This document shows positions 17,825-27,406 of a stretch of 64,000 nucleotides of DNA, one piece after another. The notes beneath the pieces are model-generated. The model saw only the letters and a program-made list of their open reading frames with translations. It made no database searches and had not been told where the DNA came from. Both the position numbers and the translations under genes were made by a program. Location of the stretch: NCBI GenBank assembly GCA_947493335.1, contig CANLQO010000002.1, positions 310,001 to 374,000 of the forward strand, in the 5' to 3' direction. The DNA comes from an uncultured Paracoccaceae bacterium (GTDB lineage Bacteria > Pseudomonadota > Alphaproteobacteria > Rhodobacterales > Rhodobacteraceae). Every line of letters begins with the position of its first letter. The first letter of the stretch is position 1.

Positions 17825-19143
17825 TGCTTTCCGGTTGGGGCCAGTTCCCAAAACACGAAGCGACAGAAGTCGCCCCACGCACTGAAGAGGCGATCAAAGA
17901 ACGTGTGGCACTCGGTAAAGCAATCCCGCGCGGCAACGGACGCGCCTACGGCGACAGCGCGGTCAGCAGCACCAACACAATCAACATGCGACACTTTGAC
18001 CGCATGATCTCTTTTGACGAGACCACCGGGCAACTTGTGGCCGAAACCGGGGTGCTGGCTGCAGATATCATCGCCGCCTTCCTTCCGCGGGGTTGGTTCC
18101 TGTCGGTCACACCGGGAACAAAATTTGTCACCCTTGGCGGCCTGATCGCAGCCGATGTCCACGGCAAAAACCATCATGTTGTTGGTGGTTTCGGGAATTT
18201 TGTCGATTGGATCGATATCATGGGTGCGGACGGGCAGGTCATGCGCTGCGACCGCTCGACCAACGCCGAAACCTTCGCCTGGACTATTGGTGGCATGGGT
18301 CTGACGGGCGTCATTCTGAGGGCAGGAATTCGTTTGCTTCGGGTCGAAAGCGGTTGGATCCGGCAAACGACAATCCCCACCAAGAACCTTGAAGACACTA
18401 TGGACGCATTTGAACGCTCCAATGGCGCGACATATTCTGTCGCCTGGATAGACTGTCTGAGCCGTGGTGCGCGGCAGGGCCGATCGCTGCTGATCCTTGG
18501 AGAACATGCCGGGCTCGCCGATCTCGACAATAAGCGTGCAGAAAAACCTTTCGACACGCGGTCAAAACGCAGTCTTTCGGTTCCATTTCATTTGCCGTCC
18601 GTCTTGATGAATGGGGCAACTGTCCGCGCCTTCAATAGCCTCTACTATTGGAACGGTTGCCGAAATGCGGGCGAAAGTCTTGTTGACTGGGATTCATACT
18701 TTTATCCATTGGATGCCATTCTCGATTGGAACAGGATTTACGGAAAGCGCGGCTTCGCTCAGTTCCAGTGTGTGCTGCCGCTTGACGCATCTCGTGCCGG
18801 GATGGCGGTACTTTTGCGGGAAGTCGCACGCGCCGGTGCAGGATCCTTCTTGGCCGTGTTAAAGCGGCTGGGCCCACAAGACAGCCGCATATCCTTTCCA
18901 ATGGAAGGATATACGCTCGCACTCGACTTCCCGGTGAAACCCCGAACCTTGAAATTGATGAAGACTTTGGATGCGATCACGATTGATCATGGTGGGCGGT
19001 TCTATTTGGCAAAGGACAGTCGGATGCAGGCCGACACCTTGCGATTGTCTGACGACCGCATTGACGGTTTCACCCAGATGAGATCGTCAAACGCTTACAA
19101 CACGGCGTTTCAATCCGAACAGGCAAAGAGGCTGAAAATATGA
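17821..19143 (+). CDS. dprE1: DprE1-like FAD oxidoreductase (polyprenylphosphoryl-ribose 2'-oxidase type)
   Basis: This 440-residue protein has the FAD-binding PCMH/VAO fold: RGNGRAYGDSA, then GTKFVTLGGLIAADVHGKNHH, then TIGGMGLTGVI. The HGKNHHVVGGFGNFVDW block and the C-terminal FYLAKDSRMQ with its lysine closely match DprE1, which oxidises decaprenylphosphoryl-ribose at C2 as the first half of epimerisation to arabinose. At the position of the benzothiazinone-reactive cysteine of mycobacterial DprE1 (GWNICVDFP, recalled from memory) this protein reads GYTLALDFP, that is, Ala. It overlaps GtrA and the SDR gene by four bases each. It lacks a signal peptide and membrane helices. Confidence 0.9.
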   Translation: MMLSGWGQFPKHEATEVAPRTEEAIKERVALGKAIPRGNGRAYGDSAVSSTNTINMRHFDRMISFDETTGQLVAETGVLAADIIAAFLPRGWFLSVTPGTKFVTLGGLIAADVHGKNHHVVGGFGNFVDWIDIMGADGQVMRCDRSTNAETFAWTIGGMGLTGVILRAGIRLLRVESGWIRQTTIPTKNLEDTMDAFERSNGATYSVAWIDCLSRGARQGRSLLILGEHAGLADLDNKRAEKPFDTRSKRSLSVPFHLPSVLMNGATVRAFNSLYYWNGCRNAGESLVDWDSYFYPLDAILDWNRIYGKRGFAQFQCVLPLDASRAGMAVLLREVARAGAGSFLAVLKRLGPQDSRISFPMEGYTLALDFPVKPRTLKLMKTLDAITIDHGGRFYLAKDSRMQADTLRLSDDRIDGFTQMRSSNAYNTAFQSEQAKRLKI

Positions 19144-19877
19144 AGAACAAAGCAGTTCTGGTTTTGGGCGCGCGATCCGATATGGCGCGCGCCATCGCTT
19201 TGGCTTTTGCGCAAGCCGGTCACCGCATCCAACTTGCCGCGCGAAACGCCGACAACTTGTCCGGAGACCGTGACGACATCGCTTTGCGTCATAATGTTGA
19301 CGTGACAATTCACGACTTTGATGTTCTTGATACGCCAAGCTTTGATGGGTTCATTCAAGCACTTCCGGAACTGCCCCACATTGTCATTTGTGCCGTCGGA
19401 CTGATGGGTGAACAGGAAGAGAATGCGCGCGATATGACAGCGGCATCCCGCGTCATGAGATCCAACTTTGAAGGTCCCGCGCTAATTCTGTCGGAGTTCG
19501 CGAACCGGTTCGAGTCACGCGGCAGCGGCACCCTTGTCGGGATCAGTTCTGTCGCCGGCGACCGAGGTCGTGCGACGAATTATATCTATGGATCTTCCAA
19601 GGCCGGATTCACGGCATTTCTGTCTGGACTGCGCAACCGCCTAGCCAAGAAAGGGGTACACGTCGTGACCGTTCTGCCCGGTTTCGTTGCAACCAAAATG
19701 ACCGAAGGAATGGATCTGCCAGAAAAACTCACCGCAGCGCCTGAAGAAGTTGCGACCGCAGTCCGCCGCGCCGTCGAAGTAAAAAGGAACGTAATCTACA
19801 CCCGGCCGATCTGGCGGCTCGTCATGTTCATTATCCGGGCCATTCCAGAATCCATCTTCAAAAAGCTGAATATCTGA
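19140..19877 (+). CDS. dprE2: DprE2-like short-chain dehydrogenase
   Basis: This is a 245-residue classical SDR. The nucleotide motif is VLGARSDMARAIALAFA (a GxxSxxG variant usual in DprE2), the catalytic Tyr-Lys pair is in YIYGSSKAGFTAFL, and Ser is in GISSVAGDRG. The C-terminal hydrophobic end (LVMFIIRAIPESIFKKLNI) also fits the DprE2 group. DprE2 reduces the 2-keto lipid intermediate to polyprenylphosphoryl-arabinose. Its ATG overlaps the DprE1-like stop (ATGA), so expression is coupled. The substrate is inferred from order and similarity. Confidence 0.87.
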   Translation: MKNKAVLVLGARSDMARAIALAFAQAGHRIQLAARNADNLSGDRDDIALRHNVDVTIHDFDVLDTPSFDGFIQALPELPHIVICAVGLMGEQEENARDMTAASRVMRSNFEGPALILSEFANRFESRGSGTLVGISSVAGDRGRATNYIYGSSKAGFTAFLSGLRNRLAKKGVHVVTVLPGFVATKMTEGMDLPEKLTAAPEEVATAVRRAVEVKRNVIYTRPIWRLVMFIIRAIPESIFKKLNI

Positions 19878-19914
19878 TCGGCGGGAGCCCCGATAAATGA
19901 GAGGCTTGATGTCC

Positions 19915-20631
19915 CTATGACTTGTGGGAAACCTCAATCATTGTGTTGTTTTTCTCAGCGCCGGTCCCCTGAAATCCGAGTTCCTCAAGAGTACCTAGCG
20001 TCTTCAGGGACAAGCCATTCTTCTCGGCGATTTGCTCGTAAAAGGACGCATCACGGCTTAGGAATGGGAATTCGAGCCACCGGCTCTCTTCCATTCCGTC
20101 ATTGTAGTTTGCCCAGTAACGCCCGTCAGGCTTCAACCGTCTTTTGACGTTCGCGAACCAGTCTTCAACAAGGTCATCGCTGAGATGGTAGAGAACTGAA
20201 AACGACCAAAGCATATCGAAGGTCTCGTCCGCCAACGCTGCCGCACCAAAATCGGTCGCAACGATGAGGCGCGGGTTTCGACCCGCAAGTCCGGCCTTTG
20301 AAATCTCAAGATAAGCAAGGTTGGTGACACTGCCGCGAACATCGACGCCGGTGTAGTTGCCCGGGTTCAATTCCTGCATCAACGGAATGGCAAGGGTAAG
20401 AGGGCCGCTTCCGATTTCAAGAAATCGCGTGTCTTTGGTGAGCCCGTTATCGCGCAGGAACTTCATCTGAAAGACACGGTGATCATCCCATTGACCATCG
20501 AACCCCATTGATTCCACCAACGCGCGGCGGTGCATCTCTTCGGGCACACGCGACATGTTAAAAATACGATACAAAAAGAACTGCGCTTTCAGAACGAGCT
20601 TTGAAATTGTTCTTTGACCCGGCAGTCGCAT
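19915..20631 (-). CDS. Class I SAM-dependent methyltransferase
   Basis: This is a 238-residue cytoplasmic protein with Rossmann methyltransferase motifs: motif I in RFLEIGSGPLTLAI (about residue 70), an acidic end of the second strand in YTGVDVRGS, DETFDMLWSFSVLYHL as motif II/post-II, and LKPDGRYWANY as motif III. It probably methylates a sugar of the polymer, but the target is not readable. It is convergent with the DprE2-like gene (37-base gap) and divergent from the gingipain-like gene. Confidence 0.85.
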   Translation of the reverse strand: MRLPGQRTISKLVLKAQFFLYRIFNMSRVPEEMHRRALVESMGFDGQWDDHRVFQMKFLRDNGLTKDTRFLEIGSGPLTLAIPLMQELNPGNYTGVDVRGSVTNLAYLEISKAGLAGRNPRLIVATDFGAAALADETFDMLWSFSVLYHLSDDLVEDWFANVKRRLKPDGRYWANYNDGMEESRWLEFPFLSRDASFYEQIAEKNGLSLKTLGTLEELGFQGTGAEKNNTMIEVSHKS

Positions 20632-20783
20632 GAATGACCTTCCTCTTTACTTCGAACCAATCTAACTTGTCCCCGTCGGACCAAGCCACATCGGCTCTAT
20701 TCTGTCAGCCCGAATAGATTGGACAAAGACTTAAAATTATCAAAGCTTTATCGTTAACGTCGTTCGTTCTCAAGAGTTCAAAA

Positions 20784-22691
20784 ATGTGCCGGATAGTTCA
20801 TATTGTCATCAGTTTGGCGTTCGCAGCAGCGACGTTGTCAGCGCAGGAATCAATCGAAAAGCCCCTCCCACTTGATGGTGCAATTGCAGCAGACGGGTCG
20901 AGCGTCAGCCTGACTTGGTTCGACACGCCGCGACCGCGCGCGGGATCAGTCATGATCCAGCGCCGCCGATTTGGACAGACGGGCGCCGATAGCTGGCGCA
21001 CCATTGACCCCAACATTGGCGTTGTCATGCGCTATACTGACCAGTCAACCGAACCTGGTATTGCTTATGAATATCAGGTGCTTACGATTGGTCGAGACAT
21101 CGTCGATGTTGGCTATTGGGTGACCGGTCGAGACGTTCCGGTATCCGAGGCACGGAAATTTGCCTATCTCGTGGTCGATGACACAATTCTGGATGCAATT
21201 GGACCACGTCTTTCCCGATTTACAAGAGATCTCGCAGGTGATGGTTGGAACGTCGTGCAGGTCCGGGCGACCCGCGGAGGGAATGATGCGCCGCGCGCGG
21301 CGCTTGCAAAGATGGCTCCGATCAAAAACTGGCTAGCCGAACGTTTCGCCGAAGACCCAGAGGCAAAACATGCCGTGATGCTGATCGGCCACATTCCCAT
21401 GATCAGGAGCGGCAGTGCTGCGCCGGACGGGCACGATCAGGTTCCACATGTTACTGATCTGATCTACGGCGACATAGATGGGAAGTGGCGCATCTCGGCG
21501 AACGGGGAATTGCTCGATAATCAGCTTCCTAGCGACTTTATCGAGATGCAGGTGGGACGCATCGATTTTGCGCCCGCAAGCAACGGAAATCGCGCTTTGG
21601 AGCTGCAGCTTCTGCGTGCGTATTTCGACAAGAACCACCATTGGCGTATGGGCCTTTTGGGGGATTTGAGAGAGGCCTACGGTTCAAAAGGCCATTTGGA
21701 AACAGAGCATTACGATCTGCGGAACATCGTCGGGCCCGGCGCGATCCGGCTTGGCGGGCACCACGACGTCGGTGAACAGCAACCCTGGCTTTGGGGTGTG
21801 GATTTCGGCGATTGGGATACGGCAGGATATGCGCAGAAGTATGAAAACAAGGCCGTTTTTGCGATTAACTTCGGAAGCAACAAACAGAAGATTGAAGCGC
21901 AGTCCAATGGTTTGATCGCGTTGCTGGCCCAGCCCTGGTTTCCTGTTGCCGTTGGTTGGGGCGGGCGCCCCGCTTGGCGGCTGCATGTGATGGGATTGGG
22001 TGGCACAATTGGTGATGTCCATTTTCGGACCGTCAACAACGGGCAAGCCACCCGGTCCTATCGCCGTTCGATGGATTACTATCCGACAGGTAACTATTTG
22101 TGGCGCAACCCGATTTGGGTCAACCTTTTGGGCGATCCGTCGCTGCGGGCCTTCGTACTTGGACCACCCACACAAGTCAGCGTATCGGGTGACACGATCC
22201 ATTGGACGCCGTCAGACGACCCAGACGTTCTGGGATACCAAGTATATCGTGCGACCCATGGTCAGTGGTACGAAAAACTCGGAGATCAACTTCCAGTAAC
22301 GGCGACAGGGAGTTTGGATCCGGAGCCTGCGGATGGTGCACGATACATGGTTCGGGCGATTGGCCGAAAGGAAGTCCACGCCGGGTCATTTTTCACCTTG
22401 TCTCAAGGCGCATTCGCCGGGTCAGGACGGGTTTATGCCATTCCAAATCACACTGTCTTGCGGACACTGTCAGACAAGCCCCTGCCGCTGCCGGCACATT
22501 TCAACAGCACTTCGGATGGCGTCATTCGCTCGTTTATCGTGCCACCTCAGTATGGTGCGCTCCGATTTGAAGAGGGTGGCTGGATTTATACCCCACAGCC
22601 CGGATATCTGGGCGAGGTGGACATCCCAATCGCAATTTCAGACGCACTTCAAACAACAACGGCGAAACTGACCATCGTAATCGAGGGTTGA
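20784..22691 (+). CDS. Exported gingipain-like (C25-fold) protein with Fn3/Ig-like domains, probably inactive
   Basis: The protein has 635 residues and a signal peptide (about 1-20, ending LSAQ). An Fn3-like domain covers about 27-110. The middle (about 125-440) follows the layout of C25 peptidases: VVDDTILDAIGPRL, HAVMLIGHIPMI, TDLIYGDIDGKW, IEMQVGRIDFA and a GGHHD histidine block. Where a gingipain has its catalytic Cys, this protein reads VFAINFGSNKQ, with no cysteine, so it is probably a binding or scaffold fold and not a protease. An Fn3-like domain (about 465-545) and an Ig/cadherin-like end (YTPQPGYLGEVDIPIAISDA) follow. It stands alone between a methyltransferase and a decayed gene. 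The family call rests on motif order only. Confidence 0.6.
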   Translation: MCRIVHIVISLAFAAATLSAQESIEKPLPLDGAIAADGSSVSLTWFDTPRPRAGSVMIQRRRFGQTGADSWRTIDPNIGVVMRYTDQSTEPGIAYEYQVLTIGRDIVDVGYWVTGRDVPVSEARKFAYLVVDDTILDAIGPRLSRFTRDLAGDGWNVVQVRATRGGNDAPRAALAKMAPIKNWLAERFAEDPEAKHAVMLIGHIPMIRSGSAAPDGHDQVPHVTDLIYGDIDGKWRISANGELLDNQLPSDFIEMQVGRIDFAPASNGNRALELQLLRAYFDKNHHWRMGLLGDLREAYGSKGHLETEHYDLRNIVGPGAIRLGGHHDVGEQQPWLWGVDFGDWDTAGYAQKYENKAVFAINFGSNKQKIEAQSNGLIALLAQPWFPVAVGWGGRPAWRLHVMGLGGTIGDVHFRTVNNGQATRSYRRSMDYYPTGNYLWRNPIWVNLLGDPSLRAFVLGPPTQVSVSGDTIHWTPSDDPDVLGYQVYRATHGQWYEKLGDQLPVTATGSLDPEPADGARYMVRAIGRKEVHAGSFFTLSQGAFAGSGRVYAIPNHTVLRTLSDKPLPLPAHFNSTSDGVIRSFIVPPQYGALRFEEGGWIYTPQPGYLGEVDIPIAISDALQTTTAKLTIVIEG

Positions 22692-23192
22692 ATTGACAAT
22701 TCTTAATGGACCGCGCCAGAGGGCACAAAGCATACACAACTTGTACACGTGTCGTGCAAAAACAATCAGTCCAAGAGTCTGAATGAGCGTTAGGATTAAC
22801 GTTTGGCGCGCGCCTGCGCCGCCCCTTGCCTTGACGCCGCACCAAGCACCACCAGCCGACCAGCCAACCAGCAAGAGCGAAACTTCGGCGAGCAGGGGTG
22901 TTGTCAAAACCAGCCCTGCATCAACTTTTCGCGCACCGATAGCAATCCAATTGATACACAAATGTTTTCTAGGACTTCGTCTACATGTGTGCAGATCTCG
23001 TCACCACTGAGGCGATGGCCTGGGCAGCGTGGTGCCACAAATCTCATCATCCGCCATGAACCTTAGCCAACTTTGCGATGTCCGAGGGGAAATCCGGTGA
23101 CAAGGACAAAGCGATTGCGCATATCTCGACTATCCGATTTGACCCGTTTCGGGTCCTGCGGTCTGGCGGCTATTAACCAGACTGGTATTGAT
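22692..23192. other. Intergenic region before a pseudogene
   Basis: This stretch of 501 bases follows the gingipain-like gene. A leftward open frame at 22638-22961 has hydrophobic stretches but no recognisable domain or ribosome site, so I do not call it. No hairpin with a T-tract was seen. Confidence 0.35.
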
Positions 23193-24307
23193 GTGACACA
23201 AAACGAGGATCGCCTTCCGTTTCGGGCAAGTCTGGTCGCTGCGACGGTTTACGGGATTCTGGGCGTCGCGCTCTGCGCAGCAAGTTTTGGGTGGGAAAAT
23301 AGCCGTGACACGCCTCTGCTGAATTATGTGGGCTGGCTTATCTGGGAACAAGGTTATGCGCCCTACCGCGATGTCTTTGAAACCTCCATGCCCGGCGCAT
23401 TGGCGTTTTATGCCGGGGTTGCAGGACTTGGCCTGACATGAAATGTCGCGTTCATGGCATTGGCCAATTTGATCGTGTTGGCCATTGAGGTTGTTGGCGC
23501 ATGGATTGTGCGTCCGCTGGGAGGCGCGAGCGCGCTGACCGCTGCACCGCTGATCTACTGCAGCATGATGATGATGGGACCAGGCTGGATCCTGAAAATC
23601 GATATGGGTCGCACTACTCCTACTCCCCATCGCTGGCGGGACTGTTTTGGCTCTGAGATCTTTCGCCAGTCAGATTTGGCTGCGGCAGGTGCTGATTGGT
23701 TTGCTATTTGGCGTCAAGGGCACCATGAAACCCCATCTGTTGTTGGGAGCACCCATCGCGGTGCTCGCCGCCCTTTTCATTGCAACAGCAGGCTGGCTCG
23801 CACACCGTTTGGCGCTTGATCGGGCAAATCGGCGCATCCTTGCTGGGATTTGCTTTGCCGTTCGTGCTGCTTGCCATCTGGCTGGTCATGGCAGGCGGTG
23901 AACAAAGGTTCGTTTTCGTGCTGACCGAATACCTGCCCCTTCATCTGTCAAAGACAGATTGGCAGGCGTTTATTGCGCCGCAAGAAAAGGCCCGGTTGGT
24001 GCGCGCCATGTTGCGTCAGAGGGTCTTGCCTGCGACGCCATACCTTTAAGACGATCACTTTCACCACCATGTCGACGACCCGGTCAACGCCGGGCTCCGC
24101 CGCGCGTTTCTGGAAGCGCTGGAAAATGACCCGCCCGAAGTATTTGTGGATGCGGCAAGTTTTCCCCGTGTGTCGGGCCTGAATACCTCAACGCGGTTTG
24201 CTGAACGCGACGACTTCCTCACAACCAGATATCGCGTCGTTCAAGAGGATCCCGACTTTACCGTTTATCTGAGACGTGACCTGACCGCACCACGTTCAGA
24301 TCCCTGA
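23193..24307 (+). pseudogene. Decayed GT39/GT-C-like membrane glycosyltransferase
   Basis: Fragments in successive frames join into one membrane protein. The first part (GTG at 23193) reads VAATVYGILGVALCAASFGWEN and YAPYRDVFETSMPGALAFYAG. A TGA at 23439 interrupts it, probably from TGG, and the same frame continues with ANLIVLAIEVVGAWIV. A frameshift near 23600-23647 leads to LRQVLIGLLFGVKGTMKPHL, a second near 23800-23835 to LLGFALPFVLLAIWLVMAG, and a TAA at 24047 precedes the tail (VFVDAASFPRV, FTVYLRRDL). The layout resembles the intact gene at 36058-37890 (compare ALYDEVWDHKPPALYVVYA and CLVGLLFFAGSAFKQLV). Two stops and two frameshifts make it non-functional, unless these are sequencing errors. 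Confidence 0.8.
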
Positions 24308-24388
24308 CAGCCATGGTCGGGAAAGGCTTGACCTGTGCCGTATTGCACTGTTGATAAGTATTTTTTGGTACCGTTTTCGGAGGCGAGA

Positions 24389-25876
24389 TTGAGCCACATT
24401 CAAGGTCGAACCTATTGGATTATTGCTGTCTTTATCGCGATCGTGGGGATTGCCCTTAGAACACTTCCATTTTCAGAACAGTTCTTCCCTCTGAACGACG
24501 GCGCGCTTTTTCTGGCGTTTGCCGAGCACATTCGCGACGGTGAATACTTCTCGGATCCTTGCGTAAGATATAACGGCTCCTGCATTCCCTTCGCCTATCC
24601 GCCCTTGTCATTTTTCGCGGTCGCTGGATTGTTGAAGGCCGGAGTGTCACCGATAGATGCTGCGGTCATCTATCCGCTGGCGTTGTCGATCATGATCATG
24701 ATTGCCGGGTTTGTGCTTGTCCGGGAAGCAACAGACGATCCCGCTGTTCAACTGGTGGCCTTCGCGGCCATCGTACTTCAGAAAAGGTCCATTGAGTTCC
24801 TGTTGATGGGAGGTGGGATCTCGCGTTCAACCGGGGCCTTGCTGTTCCTGATTGCCTTGATCGCCGCTTTCCGACTACGTGAGAAATGGACTTTCCCGGC
24901 GCTCCTGACGTGTGGGATGGCGATTGGCGGTACGGTGTTGTCGCATCTGGAATGGGGCATTAACGCCGTCCTTGGCGTTTCAATTCTGCTTTTGGTGGGG
25001 GGAAGCCTGCCGTTCCGCACCCGGTTCGTCATCCTATGTCTGCTGGCCGGAATTTCGGCGGCGGTCGTGTTGCCATGGTTCGTGTGGATCGTGTCGACGC
25101 AGGGGATGGGGCCATTCCAGAGCGCGAGCAATGCGGCGCATTGGGACGCCAGTCTGCTACTTGGCCTACTCAATCTTGAGATTTTCCCAACCGGGCTTGG
25201 ACTTATTTGCGCAATTGGCGCTGGAGCCTTGATGCAACGTCGGGATTACGCATGGCCACTGATGCTTGCTGCGTTCTTCATCGGCACCCCACGCCATTTC
25301 GATAGTGTGGCGGTTATTCCAACATCAATTCTTTTGGCCTTTGGCGTCATTGCGACGGTGAATTTGGGGCAGAGGATCGCGACGGAATTCGCAGAACAAA
25401 TAGCAGCAAGGCTAGCGGTCGGTGCGGTTTTTGGATCAGCATTTGCTTTGGCCGGATTGCTGTATTGGACGATCAACTCCAATCCCAGTTTCCGGCAGCT
25501 TTCACCGGACGTACAGGCAGCGGCAGATTGGGCGCGTGATAATATTGGGTCTGACGCCAAGTCGGTCATTGTGTCCGCTACGCCATGGTACATCAGCCGC
25601 GAGGCGGAATGGTGGCCCTACCTGTCCCAGCACACTAATCTGAACACCGTGCAAGGCTCAGAATGGTTAGGTGATGGGAAATATTTTTCCCAGATTCGCA
25701 CTGCTGATGTTCTGACCTGGCGCGGTGATTGCGTAACTTGGTTCGAGCATAAGAGCAACTTAGGGGCGGTCACCTATATCATCGACGTTGTCGACAGTGG
25801 GTGTTTTGAAGATGCGGCGAAATACAAAGAGGTTTTTAGCCGTCCTGACGTGAAAATTTTTGCGGTTTTGCCGTAA
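24389..25876 (+). CDS. Multi-pass membrane protein, GT-C glycosyltransferase-like
   Basis: I place the start at TTG 24389, which has a strong GGAGG five bases ahead; an ATG at 24335 in the same frame has no such box. The 495-residue product has about ten membrane helices. The first external loop has NDGALFLAFAEHIRDGEYF and FAYPPLSFFAVAGLL, the acidic-loop layout of lipid-linked-sugar-dependent (GT-C) transferases. After the last helix there is a soluble tail (DWARDNIGSDAKSVIVSATPWYIS) as in ArnT/GT39-like proteins. Donor and acceptor are unknown. It lies just after the decayed gene of the same broad class. Confidence 0.7.
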   Translation: MSHIQGRTYWIIAVFIAIVGIALRTLPFSEQFFPLNDGALFLAFAEHIRDGEYFSDPCVRYNGSCIPFAYPPLSFFAVAGLLKAGVSPIDAAVIYPLALSIMIMIAGFVLVREATDDPAVQLVAFAAIVLQKRSIEFLLMGGGISRSTGALLFLIALIAAFRLREKWTFPALLTCGMAIGGTVLSHLEWGINAVLGVSILLLVGGSLPFRTRFVILCLLAGISAAVVLPWFVWIVSTQGMGPFQSASNAAHWDASLLLGLLNLEIFPTGLGLICAIGAGALMQRRDYAWPLMLAAFFIGTPRHFDSVAVIPTSILLAFGVIATVNLGQRIATEFAEQIAARLAVGAVFGSAFALAGLLYWTINSNPSFRQLSPDVQAAADWARDNIGSDAKSVIVSATPWYISREAEWWPYLSQHTNLNTVQGSEWLGDGKYFSQIRTADVLTWRGDCVTWFEHKSNLGAVTYIIDVVDSGCFEDAAKYKEVFSRPDVKIFAVLP

Positions 25877-26020
25877 AGACCAAGCTGACAGGTTCGATGA
25901 AGGGATTGGCCCGCCGATAGATTAGATTTACTTTTCGTCCGAGCTCCGACAAAGAAAGTGCGGCCCTTGCCCTTGAGGGAGAGCGGCTAGAAATATCCGG
26001 TATGTAGGCGGAAAAAGAAC

Positions 26021-27406
26021 TTGAGCGATAGCGCAGGCACATCAGGGGAACCACCCAACTTTCGCGCCCGAATTTTAACTTCCGCCAAGCTGGCAGGCCT
26101 GCGGTTCGCCTCTGATATCGGTTTGAGATTGTTCTCGACAATCGTGCTGACCCGGTTGTTGGCACCTGAGATCTACGGTGTTTTCGCCATCGTGCTTGTC
26201 TACATGTATCTGCTGGAGATGTTTTCCGATCTTGGGCTCAGGTCCTTGGTTGTCACAAAGGAAGGCGATGTAGAAGACAGGTTTCTTTGGACCTGTTGGA
26301 CGGTCTCCATTTTGCGTGGCGTGCTGATCGCAGCCATCTCGTGTTTGATCGCTGTGGTGATCGGCCTGTTGCAAGGCAATGGCGTCTTCGCCGAGGACAG
26401 CCCCTACGCTGCGCCCAACCTGCCCTGGGCCATTGCCAGCCTGGGTGCCGCGACCCTGATCATGGGCGCTCAGTCTCCGGTCCAATACGTCCATGAGCGG
26501 GAGATGCGATTTGGTCGCGTGACCGCTGCCTACGTCGCCGTCAATGTCATCGGGCTGGTGGCGACGGTCCTGCTTGCGATCCACCTTCGCTCAATCTGGG
26601 CTTTGGTGATTGGCAACGTGATCCGAACACTCGCACTCGTTTCGCTGAGTTTTCTGCTGTTCCGCGGCCCGCAGATGCGATTGCATATGAACCGACCGCA
26701 CCTTGATATTGTAATCGGGCGCGGCAAGTGGATTATCGGGCATTCGATCCTCACCGCGCTTTCTCAGTCCGCAGACCGTTTGGTCCTGGGCTTTGTGATG
26801 ACGTCGTCCACCTTCGGATTCTATTTCATCGCACGGCAGCTGATCGATATGCTCACGCGCTTTCTTACCACACTGAACGGGCAGATGGGGTTGCAGGTTT
26901 TCACCCATATCCAGAAATCCACAACCGAGGATTTCAGGCGAAACTATTATCGCTACCGGCTTTTCTTTGATTGTGTCGCGGGCCTTGGCGCGGGCGGCCT
27001 GTTGATCTTGGCGCCGCAGTTGGTCGATCTGGTGTTTGATGATCGCTATCGCGGCGTGGCCGCAATGGTGCAATTTCTCGCCGTCGGGATAGTATTAACC
27101 GGACCGTTGGTGTTGCGCGATGCATTCAGCGCTGAGAGACGGTTCCGACTGATGACAATCACAGGCCTTGCTTCAACGGCAACGCTGTGGATTGGCCTCG
27201 CAATTGCGGTCTTCATCTTTGGTTCGATCACAATATCGCTTTTGGTCATCGCATTGCACAGACTGCCAGAAGCATTGATGTTGACGATCATGGGGACGAA
27301 ACGAAACTGGATTGTCATCTGGCGCGAAGCGATCCCGTTGGGATTCATGCTGCTGGGTGCATTGGCAGGGTGGGGTGTGGCGCAAGTTTGGGCAGGGTTT
27401 ACATGA
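26021..27406 (+). CDS. Polysaccharide flippase, Wzx/MATE type
   Basis: This is a 461-residue protein with 12 or so membrane helices. The N-terminal part (LRLFSTIVLTRLLAPEIYGVF) is typical of the polysaccharide biosynthesis/lipopolysaccharide transporter family (WzxC/AmsL-like). RQLIDMLTRFLTTLNGQM lies in the middle. It would move a lipid-linked repeat unit from the cytoplasmic to the periplasmic face. The start is a TTG at 26021; the region before it offers no in-frame ATG. The next gene's ATG overlaps its stop (ATGA). Confidence 0.87.
   Translation: MSDSAGTSGEPPNFRARILTSAKLAGLRFASDIGLRLFSTIVLTRLLAPEIYGVFAIVLVYMYLLEMFSDLGLRSLVVTKEGDVEDRFLWTCWTVSILRGVLIAAISCLIAVVIGLLQGNGVFAEDSPYAAPNLPWAIASLGAATLIMGAQSPVQYVHEREMRFGRVTAAYVAVNVIGLVATVLLAIHLRSIWALVIGNVIRTLALVSLSFLLFRGPQMRLHMNRPHLDIVIGRGKWIIGHSILTALSQSADRLVLGFVMTSSTFGFYFIARQLIDMLTRFLTTLNGQMGLQVFTHIQKSTTEDFRRNYYRYRLFFDCVAGLGAGGLLILAPQLVDLVFDDRYRGVAAMVQFLAVGIVLTGPLVLRDAFSAERRFRLMTITGLASTATLWIGLAIAVFIFGSITISLLVIALHRLPEALMLTIMGTKRNWIVIWREAIPLGFMLLGALAGWGVAQVWAGFT

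Noticed and set aside
22638-22961. Minus-strand frame of 107 codons with hydrophobic stretches
   Set aside because: No ribosome site, no domain, and it runs into the end of the gingipain-like gene; not enough support.
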